Positions 18,344 through 24,941 of a stretch of 64,000 nt of DNA are shown piece by piece; position 1 is the stretch's first letter; each line of letters opens with the position of its first letter. The position numbers and the translations under genes were made by a program. The stretch covers positions 4,415,743-4,479,742 of the forward strand of contig NZ_KZ987724.1 of assembly GCF_003614185.1 (NCBI RefSeq). Reading direction: 5' to 3'. The notes under the pieces were generated by a model, which saw only the letters and a program-made list of their open reading frames with translations, was not told the DNA's origin and did no database searches. The stretch is from Paenibacillus aceti. GTDB lineage: Bacteria > Bacillota > Bacilli > Paenibacillales > Paenibacillaceae.

Positions 18344-20074
18344 TTGAAGGAGAATCAACAACCGGGGAAGAGTAAGCAGTCGAAAGTGCTGCCCATATCA
18401 ATGGATGCTGGCTTTTTCTTCGAGAGAGCCGTCTCTTCGTTGGATCGTTATCACTACGACAAGGCATTGAAATATTTTCGCAAAGCAGTAGAGTATGAGC
18501 CGGATAATCCGGTGAATCATTGCAATATGGCAGGCATCCTGTCGGAAATGGGGAATTACGAGGCCTCGAATGCCGCGCTGTCCGTTATATTGGAGAAGAT
18601 CGACCCTACCATGACAGAGTGCTATTTTTATATGGCAAATAATTATGCGAATATGGATATGTTTGAAGAAGCAGAGAAGGCATTGATTACTTACTTGGAA
18701 GAGGACCCAAGCGGTCAATTTCTGATTGAAGCTGAAGAGATGATGGAGCTGCTCCAGTATGAACTGGAACGGCCTACGAAGGTAACGAAGATTAAATCAC
18801 TGGCCGGCGTGCTGGAGCATGACCGGGCACGTGAGCTGTTGGAGCAGGGCAGATTCACGGAAGCGGTGAAGCTGTTGGAGAGCATTGTGGAAGGGCAGCC
18901 TGACTTCTGGGCAGCGCGCAATAATCTGGCTTTGGGCTATTATTATATGGGCCAGTGCTCCAAGGCGATCGATACGATCTATGGTGTGCTTGAGCAGGAA
19001 CCTGGCAATCTGCACGCCCTGTGCAATCTGGCCATTCTGTATCAACATGAAGGGAAGACTGAATTTCTGCAGGAGCTTAGCGCGCGTCTCCGCAAGATTA
19101 TCCCCTTCCATCAAGATCATCTATTCAAATTAGCGACGACCATGGGGGTCCTCGGTGCGCATGATATGGCGTACAGACACTTCCGTCGCTTGCTCAAGGA
19201 CGAAGCTTTAAGGACAGATCCGGCCCTCTATCACTATACCGCTGTGGCTGCCTGTAATATTGAGCGCTTCGCTGAGGCGGAGAACCTATGGCGTCATGTG
19301 GGGCGGCTTGATCCAGGCAATGAAGTCTCCGAGTATTATTTGAACCGGATTGAAGAGATGGCTGCCGGGACGAGACCTGTGCCGGTTCACTACCATTATC
19401 ATCTCCCGTTTGAGGAACAGGTTAAGCAGTGGGAGCTCCCTGGGGAAGGGATACCGACCAACATTGCGGATAATCCGCTGGTCAGATCCTCTTTCTTCTG
19501 GGCGCTTCGTTATGGAGATGATGGCACCAAGCTGCAAGTGATCCAGGCCTTTGGCTTGATCGGCGATCATGAAGTGGAGGAAGCTCTGAAGGCTTTTCTG
19601 CTCGAGCCGGAAGAAGATCTGTACCTGAAGGATCTGGCGTTATATGTGCTGCGCAGTCTCGGCGTTGATTATGAGCTGCCCGTATGTACTGGCGAAGCTA
19701 CGCTGATGATTGATCCGAGTCAGACCTGGGCGAAGCTGCCTGTCTGGAAGAGTGAGTGGCAAGCGGTACTGGATCTGGCCTATGAGCAGATGCGCAGCAA
19801 TACGGATATACAGCAGCAGCATGATATGGAGTCGCTATGGGTGCAATACCTGAACTTATCTTATCCTGATATCCCGGCGATCTCTCATATCGAAGGCTGG
19901 GCAGCTGCCTTGGATTATTTGACCGCCAAGGTCAATCATCGTTCTGTGTCCTACGAGAAGGTGGCCGAGCGCTACGGTATCTCCTCCTCGACGGTGAGGA
20001 AATACTCCCTACGTATTAATGAAGTATGCGATGCGAAGGATACGGTGAAGATGATCTTTCCTTATGTACAATAA
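18344..20074 (+). CDS. TPR-repeat protein with C-terminal HTH (YvcD-like)
   Basis: A 576-residue soluble protein. Tetratricopeptide-like helical repeats run from about residue 25 to 340: ALKYFRKAVEYEPDNPVNHCNMAGIL, AEKALITYLEEDPSG, AVKLLESIVEGQPDFWAARNNLALGYYYMG, and AIDTIYGVLEQEPGNLHALCNLAILY. A middle segment near 400-450 resembles HEAT-like helices. The C-terminus holds a predicted helix-turn-helix (VAERYGISSSTVRKYSLRI, near 550). TTG 18344 is chosen because a perfect AAGGAGGTG ends 8 bases upstream; the open frame reaches back to 18248. A TPR gene precedes trxB in B. subtilis (yvcD), supporting orthology by synteny. The function is unknown. Confidence 0.8.
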   Translation: MKENQQPGKSKQSKVLPISMDAGFFFERAVSSLDRYHYDKALKYFRKAVEYEPDNPVNHCNMAGILSEMGNYEASNAALSVILEKIDPTMTECYFYMANNYANMDMFEEAEKALITYLEEDPSGQFLIEAEEMMELLQYELERPTKVTKIKSLAGVLEHDRARELLEQGRFTEAVKLLESIVEGQPDFWAARNNLALGYYYMGQCSKAIDTIYGVLEQEPGNLHALCNLAILYQHEGKTEFLQELSARLRKIIPFHQDHLFKLATTMGVLGAHDMAYRHFRRLLKDEALRTDPALYHYTAVAACNIERFAEAENLWRHVGRLDPGNEVSEYYLNRIEEMAAGTRPVPVHYHYHLPFEEQVKQWELPGEGIPTNIADNPLVRSSFFWALRYGDDGTKLQVIQAFGLIGDHEVEEALKAFLLEPEEDLYLKDLALYVLRSLGVDYELPVCTGEATLMIDPSQTWAKLPVWKSEWQAVLDLAYEQMRSNTDIQQQHDMESLWVQYLNLSYPDIPAISHIEGWAAALDYLTAKVNHRSVSYEKVAERYGISSSTVRKYSLRINEVCDAKDTVKMIFPYVQ

Positions 20075-20134
20075 CCATTGAATCATTCTTTTGACTTGAA
20101 TAACCTCTTGAATTCATTCTTATGGGTAAAGCGG

Positions 20135-20195
20135 GTCCAACAGGGTAAAACTTATCTATAGATGCTCCGGATTATCGGGGACTAGCCTGTTGGAC
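20135..20195. promoter_or_regulatory. 10-bp perfect inverted repeat upstream of trxB
   Basis: GTCCAACAGG (20135-20144) and CCTGTTGGAC (20186-20195) are exact inverse copies separated by 41 bases. The right arm contains TTGGAC, which has a weak TTATTT 17 bases downstream and could be a -35. It could be a regulator site or a hairpin in the trxB leader. Confidence 0.5.
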
Positions 20196-20241
20196 AACCT
20201 GTGGGAATGAATTTATTTTTTTGTTGAGAGGAAGAGAGGTT

Positions 20242-21192
20242 ATGTATAAATCTATTGTGGTCGGTACGGGTCCTTCCGGGCTGACAGCAGCGATTTACTT
20301 GGCTCGGGCCAATCTGCATCCGTTAGTGATCGAGGGGGCGCAGCCAGGAGGGCAATTGACAACAACTACGGAAGTGGAGAACTTCCCGGGATTTCCGGAG
20401 GGGGTTCTTGGGCCTGAGCTGATGGAGCGGATGCGCAAGCAGGCGGAGCGCTTTGGGGCGGAATTCAAGAATGGCTGGGTGGAGGAGGTTGATTTCTCTG
20501 GCAGTCCTCTGAAGCTTATCTTGGAGGGCGGGGAAGAATTGACCTCGGAGACGGTGATCCTGTCTACAGGGGCATCGGCGAAGTATCTTGGCATTCCCGG
20601 CGAGCAGGAATATGTTGGTCGAGGAGTTAGTACCTGTGCGACCTGTGACGGCTTCTTCTTCCGCGGCAAGCGGATTATTGTCGTCGGTGGCGGTGATTCG
20701 GCGATGGAGGAAGCGGGATTTCTAACTCGGTTCGCTTCTAGCGTAACCGTGGTGCATCGGCGTGATGAACTGCGGGCCTCCAAGATTATGCAGGAACGGG
20801 TAAGGGAGAATGACAAGGTCAAGTGGGCGCTGAACCGGAGACCACTGGAGATTGCTACGGATGATGGCGGGACTGTCATTGGTCTGAAAGTACGCAATAA
20901 TGCGAATGGACAGGAAGAATTGATCGAGGCCGAGGGGGTATTCGTCGCGATTGGCCATACTCCGAATACAGGGTTCCTCAGTGGCGCAGTGGCAACGGAC
21001 GAGCAGGGCTATATTGTGGTTGCGCCGGGAACGACGAGAACCAGTGCTCCAGGTGTATTCGCTTGCGGTGACGTACAGGATACACGTTACCGGCAGGCCA
21101 TCACCGCGGCTGCCTCTGGCTGTATGGCGGCGATGGACTGTGAGAAGTATCTGGATGGGGATATGGTTCATGATTGGAGCAAAATGCTCTAG
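20242..21192 (+). CDS. trxB: Thioredoxin reductase
   Basis: A 316-residue FAD/NADPH flavoenzyme that reduces thioredoxin. FAD-binding GTGPSGLTAAIYLARA is at residues 8-23, the redox-active CATC at 132-135, the NADPH-binding GGGDSAMEEA near 149-158, HRRDELRAS near 170, and the second FAD signature GVFACGDVQDTRYRQ near 275. The length is typical of the low-molecular-weight enzyme. ATG 20242 is chosen because the GAGAGGAAG site fits; a frame-open extension to 20221 has no RBS. It follows the TPR gene as in B. subtilis and is convergent with the response regulator, which begins only 2 bases after its stop. Confidence 0.97.
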   Translation: MYKSIVVGTGPSGLTAAIYLARANLHPLVIEGAQPGGQLTTTTEVENFPGFPEGVLGPELMERMRKQAERFGAEFKNGWVEEVDFSGSPLKLILEGGEELTSETVILSTGASAKYLGIPGEQEYVGRGVSTCATCDGFFFRGKRIIVVGGGDSAMEEAGFLTRFASSVTVVHRRDELRASKIMQERVRENDKVKWALNRRPLEIATDDGGTVIGLKVRNNANGQEELIEAEGVFVAIGHTPNTGFLSGAVATDEQGYIVVAPGTTRTSAPGVFACGDVQDTRYRQAITAAASGCMAAMDCEKYLDGDMVHDWSKML

Positions 21193-21194
21193 CT

Positions 21195-21797
21195 CTATAT
21201 CCAGCCTTTCTCCTCGGCAATGCGGACAGCCTCGATCCGGTTCCTGGCTTCAAGCTTATTAATGATCTCTGAAATGTAATTGCGCACCGTTCCATAGGAT
21301 AGATGCAGAGCCTTCGCAATCTCAGCGGCACTCTGTCCTTGAGCGGCCAGCTTGAGGATGTCCACCTCCCTTGCGGTTAAGGGATTCTCGTCGCGTATGC
21401 TGCCGAAGATCAGCTCAGGTGAAATCTCCCGATGTCCAGCCATGACGCGGCGGATGGCTTCAGCCAGTCTATCGCTAGGCTCATCCTTGAGCAAATATCC
21501 ATGAACATCCGCCTTGATAGCCCGCTCGAAATAACCAGGCCGGGCGAAGGTGGTCAGGATAATAACGCGGCAGGGCAGAGCCCTGGCCTGTATCTCCTCC
21601 GCTACATCCAGGCCGCTAAGCTGGGGCATTTCAATGTCTACGAGACAGACATTCGGCTGCAGCTTACAGATCAGCTCCAGCGCTTCCGCTCCATCTGAGG
21701 CTTGACCGACGACTTGAATGTCTTCTTCCAGATCGAGCAGGGATGCTAGAGCACCGCGCAGCAGACGCTGGTCTTCAGCAATTATGATCTTGATCAT
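21195..21797 (-). CDS. NarL/LuxR-family response regulator (DesR/YvfU-like)
   Basis: A 200-residue two-component regulator. The receiver domain (1-120) has the acidic pair ED at 8-9, phospho-acceptor Asp54 in CLVDIEMP, Thr/Lys switch residues (ILTTF, LLKDEPS). The C-terminal LuxR-type HTH (about 135-200) reads NPLTAREVDILKLAAQGQSAAEIAKALHLSYGTVRNYIS. It overlaps the kinase gene by four bases, so the two are co-translated. With the ABC exporter genes upstream in the same operon this matches the B. subtilis yvfRSTU or lnrJK-LMN arrangement, where the regulator controls the exporter. Target promoter not identified. Confidence 0.92.
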   Translation of the reverse strand: MIKIIIAEDQRLLRGALASLLDLEEDIQVVGQASDGAEALELICKLQPNVCLVDIEMPQLSGLDVAEEIQARALPCRVIILTTFARPGYFERAIKADVHGYLLKDEPSDRLAEAIRRVMAGHREISPELIFGSIRDENPLTAREVDILKLAAQGQSAAEIAKALHLSYGTVRNYISEIINKLEARNRIEAVRIAEEKGWI

Positions 21798-22915
21798 GCA
21801 GATTCACCGTCTTCTCTGTCTTTGATGATTAGGGGTACTGTAATTAGCATGTTCGTCCCTTGCTTATTGCCAGGGGAGACTGTCAGGGTGCCCTCGATTA
21901 GTGATAGCCGTTCCTTCATGCCGTTCAGTCCGTTACCGTACTGGATGGAGCCCTCCTGTAGTCCAGAGCCCACTCCATTATCTTCGATTCTGATAGTGAT
22001 CATTCGCTCTGATTTCGCTACGAGGATCTTGCAGTGTGTAGCCTCGCTATGCTTGACGATATTCGTGATTCCTTCCTTAATGCAGAGGCTGAGAATATTC
22101 TGCGTTAAGGGGGGGACATCCTCCAGTCTGGCATCTCCTTCAATCTCCAGCTTGATATTCGCCACCTTTAATATCTCGGCCGTCTCTGCCAGCTCTTCGA
22201 CGACTGTGATGGCTCTCATATCGGAGACAAGCTCTCTCACTTGCCGTAATGCCGCTCGCGAAGTCTGATAGATCTCCCTCGCTTCATTCTGAGCCCGCTG
22301 GGGGTCGATCATCGTTAATTTCTCGACCAGTTGGCTCTTCAGAGTAATCAGCGATAAGGTATGTCCGAGTGTATCATGCAGATCACGGGCGATACGGATG
22401 CGTTCCTCTCGCTTGACCAGTTCTTTAATCTGCTCATTTGCCTGATCGAGCTCCTTCTCAAGCTGCTGCTTCCGATTCAGAGAGCGAATCCCGAAGGGGG
22501 ACACCATCATAATCAGGAAGAAGGGAATGATGAACAGAATCTGTTGGATTTGAGTGTCTTTGATCGCGAATAACAGAGGAATTAACTCCACGGCGGCGAA
22601 TACCGCCATGGAGATGTTGAATCTGCGCTTTTCAGCGTACCATCCGATGAAGTTGGCGGTGTAGAAGCCCATATATAGGTTATAGGGGCCATAGAACAGA
22701 CTCATCAGGAGGATAATAAGTAATTGCAGACCAAGCCAACAATCGAAGCGTCGACCTGTAGCAAAATATAATTGACGATAGGTAAGGACGAATAAGCCGA
22801 TCATCAGGTAGCCAAGCCAGAGCTTGACTCCAGATGCACTCTGAATGTTGACGATAGGCAGAATGATGTAGATAAGCCATACATAGGGGAAGAATCCGTA
22901 TTTTTTAGGGAACAT
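21794..22915 (-). CDS. DesK-type sensor histidine kinase
   Basis: A 373-residue membrane kinase. Four to five hydrophobic helices (residues 8-142) are followed by a coiled-coil-like linker (QLEKELDQANEQIKEL), the HisKA_3 dimerisation motif ERIRIARDLHDTLGHTLSLI with phospho-acceptor His180, and a HATPase domain with N-box KEGITNIVKHS, G1 IRIEDNGVG and G2 GNGLNGMKERL. No large extracellular sensor is present, so the signal is probably perceived in or at the membrane, as in DesK and in kinases that guard against membrane-active drugs. RBS AAGGAG lies about 11 bases before ATG. Confidence 0.92.
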   Translation of the reverse strand: MFPKKYGFFPYVWLIYIILPIVNIQSASGVKLWLGYLMIGLFVLTYRQLYFATGRRFDCWLGLQLLIILLMSLFYGPYNLYMGFYTANFIGWYAEKRRFNISMAVFAAVELIPLLFAIKDTQIQQILFIIPFFLIMMVSPFGIRSLNRKQQLEKELDQANEQIKELVKREERIRIARDLHDTLGHTLSLITLKSQLVEKLTMIDPQRAQNEAREIYQTSRAALRQVRELVSDMRAITVVEELAETAEILKVANIKLEIEGDARLEDVPPLTQNILSLCIKEGITNIVKHSEATHCKILVAKSERMITIRIEDNGVGSGLQEGSIQYGNGLNGMKERLSLIEGTLTVSPGNKQGTNMLITVPLIIKDREDGESA

Positions 22916-22955
22916 TCAGAGAGAGCTCCTTTCTTTATTAAGCACTGTTAGACCA

Positions 22956-23693
22956 TTATATCGCTTCTTGTCTTCTTCTAGTATATAAGGATATTAGCAT
23001 AAAAACGATAAAGTAGCCTGCGAGTACAAGGATATCCTCCCATTTCGGCGGGTTGCCCTGGACGAGCTCCCAGGCGCCATTGCCGAAGCGGTAAGACGGC
23101 AGCCATTTGCCGATGGCTTGCATCAGCTTGGGAAGTATATCTATCGGCATCCACATGCCGCCCAGTATCGCCATGACAAGATAAAGGGCGTTGCTTACTC
23201 CAGAGGCCGTATCTACCCGTTTCATACAGCCGACAAGTGTACCGACGGCCAAGAAGGGCAGGGAGGCGATGAGAATCCATAGTCCGCAATATATCCAGAG
23301 GTGAACGGGCATCGTAACGCCGCTAATCAGATATCCGGCTAGGAAGATGCAAATAATGGAGGAGAGATGCATGATCATCTGACCGAACATTTTGCCTAGA
23401 AAGAATATCGCTCCGGGCAAGGGGGTTATGCGCATGAAGGTGCTCCAGCCTTGGCTGCGCTCTTGTACAAGCCGTATCCCCAGTGTCATGATTGCCGAGC
23501 CCATCACACTAAATGAAGTCATCGACATCAGGTAATGCTTGTTCCAGGCCACCGCATCTGTAGCTCCGGTACTGATGACACGGGTGAAGATGAAGTAGAA
23601 TACGATCGGCATGGCAAGCGACCAGAAGACATAATACGGATTGCGGAAAATCCGCAGCAGCTCTATTTTGAATTGGGTAAGTACGAGTTTCAT
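22956..23693 (-). CDS. ABC-2 type exporter permease (YvfS-like)
   Basis: A 245-residue permease with six predicted membrane helices, starting MKLVLTQFKIELLRIFRNPYYVFWSLAMPIVFYFIF and containing the family motif LGGMWMPIDILP near 175. It belongs to the ABC-2/DrrB group of drug and lipid exporters. Its start overlaps the end of the ATPase gene by four bases. With that ATPase it likely forms a homodimeric-permease exporter controlled by the adjacent two-component system. The substrate is unknown; cyclic or linear antimicrobial compounds are the usual case for this arrangement. Confidence 0.87.
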   Translation of the reverse strand: MKLVLTQFKIELLRIFRNPYYVFWSLAMPIVFYFIFTRVISTGATDAVAWNKHYLMSMTSFSVMGSAIMTLGIRLVQERSQGWSTFMRITPLPGAIFFLGKMFGQMIMHLSSIICIFLAGYLISGVTMPVHLWIYCGLWILIASLPFLAVGTLVGCMKRVDTASGVSNALYLVMAILGGMWMPIDILPKLMQAIGKWLPSYRFGNGAWELVQGNPPKWEDILVLAGYFIVFMLISLYTRRRQEAI

Positions 23694-24601
23694 TGGGCGA
23701 TCTCCTCCTGATTTATCGTTAGTTGTTCGAATACTTCATCCAGGCTTCCTGAATGAATCCTTATATCATGGACCGGCAATCCGGCACCGAAGATCGCAGC
23801 GAGCGCCAAATCGGTGTCATCGGTCGCGACATAAATTCTCCCATCCTTATCGTAGCAATTGGTGATCGGAGACAGGGAAGCAAGCTTGCGCCGCAGCTCA
23901 GGTCCATCTTGATCGGAGAGGAAGGACAGAGAGCTGTGCAGAATTCGGGATTTAATATCTGCTGGCGTCCCGTCAGCGACGATGGAGCCTTGGTTGAATA
24001 GGATTATCCGATCGGCGATATCATCAGCCTCCTGCAGATAGTGAGTGGTGAACAGGATGGTCTTGCCTTGGCTCGCCAGCTTATGCACCGTCTCCCAGAA
24101 ACGGCGTCTTGCCATCGTGTCGAGCCCCACCGTAGGCTCATCGAAGAACAATACATCTGGGTCGCCCGCCAGAGCCATAGCGAAGCCGAGGCTGCGCTTC
24201 TGCCCGCCGGACAGCTTCTCCGTATAACGGTTCAAATCTTTAGGAGTCAGTCCGGTCAGATAGATCAGAAACTCCATATCCATCGGGTGCGGATAATAAT
24301 TGCGGGTTAGCTCGAGGATCTCCTTGACCTTCAGACGATCCATAATGCTAACGTGCTGGAGCATCACACCGATTCGCTCTCGAACATATCGCTCTTTCGG
24401 CGAGCGTCCGAACAGCTTAACACTTCCTTGGTTCGGCTCAAGAAGCCCGAGCATCATCGATAAGGTTGTCGTCTTGCCGGCTCCGTTCGGGCCCAGAATG
24501 GCGGTAACTGATCCAGATTCGATTTGAAATGAAACGTCATTTACAGCTATTCTATTCTTGAAGGATTTCTTAACATGGTTTAATTCAATGACAGTACTCA
24601 A
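23690..24601 (-). CDS. ABC exporter ATP-binding protein (YvfR-like)
   Basis: A 303-residue DrrA/CcmA-type ATPase. Walker A GPNGAGKT is at residues 37-44, signature KLSGGQKRSLGFAMAL near 131, Walker B VLFFDEPTVGLD near 154, and H-loop TTHYLQEAD near 188. A DUF4162-like C-terminal region follows. The TTG at 24601 is preferred: GGAGG ends 8 bases upstream, whereas the in-frame ATG at 24616 overlaps that site and has no RBS of its own. First gene of a four-gene minus-strand operon (ATPase, permease, kinase, regulator). Confidence 0.9.
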   Translation of the reverse strand: MSTVIELNHVKKSFKNRIAVNDVSFQIESGSVTAILGPNGAGKTTTLSMMLGLLEPNQGSVKLFGRSPKERYVRERIGVMLQHVSIMDRLKVKEILELTRNYYPHPMDMEFLIYLTGLTPKDLNRYTEKLSGGQKRSLGFAMALAGDPDVLFFDEPTVGLDTMARRRFWETVHKLASQGKTILFTTHYLQEADDIADRIILFNQGSIVADGTPADIKSRILHSSLSFLSDQDGPELRRKLASLSPITNCYDKDGRIYVATDDTDLALAAIFGAGLPVHDIRIHSGSLDEVFEQLTINQEEIAQ

Positions 24602-24657
24602 GACATTCGCCTCCATTAACTTAGAGATGTTGAACTAAATGAAAGAACAAGAACTAG

Positions 24658-24787
24658 GCAAGAGGGTGAAATGATTCTGGAGAAGCGGCAGCGTTCGCCT
24701 TTGTGAACGGGTTTCTACCTCTTAGGATTCTGGTAAATCATGAAATCTGTGAGCAACAGCGATCGGAAGAACATTTCACCCGGTTGC
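24658..24787. repeat. 130-bp element bounded by 16-bp imperfect inverted repeats
   Basis: The left arm GCAAGAGGGTGAAATG (24658-24673) and right arm CATTTCACCCGGTTGC (24772-24787) match at 14 of 16 positions as inverted repeats, including a perfect 10-bp core. The 98 bases between contain an internal CGTTC/GAACG hairpin near 24690-24708. No ORF, no clear target duplication and no T-run are seen. It lies in the 340-bp divergent gap between the exporter operon and the AraC-GH39 gene. It may be a miniature repeat element or a structured leader RNA. Confidence 0.55.
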
Positions 24788-24857
24788 TTCTATGCTGTAC
24801 AATCATTACTTGTAATTTAAAGATATAGAAATTCGGCGGCTCGTAGTAGTAAGTCTT

Positions 24858-24895
24858 GTCATGACTTGAAAATGACAGATGTCACATGATGATAC
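24858..24895 (+). promoter_or_regulatory. Putative promoter/operator of the AraC-GH39 gene
   Basis: TTGAAA (24866-24871), 18-base spacer, TGATAC (24890-24895). The dyad TGACAGATGTCA (24873-24884) lies in the spacer, and the palindrome GTCATGAC (24858-24865) adjoins the -35. The layout suggests a regulator site over the promoter; which protein binds is unknown. Confidence 0.35.
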
Positions 24896-24941
24896 GGATC
24901 GATACTTGTATCCCTGACTAGATCCCGAGGAGGAACCCAGA

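Noticed and set aside
24658-24787. Purine-type riboswitch, because of GTTTCTACC near 24711
   Set aside because: The rest of the conserved purine aptamer core (TATAATCC...GACTA) is missing and the neighbouring gene is a sugar regulator.
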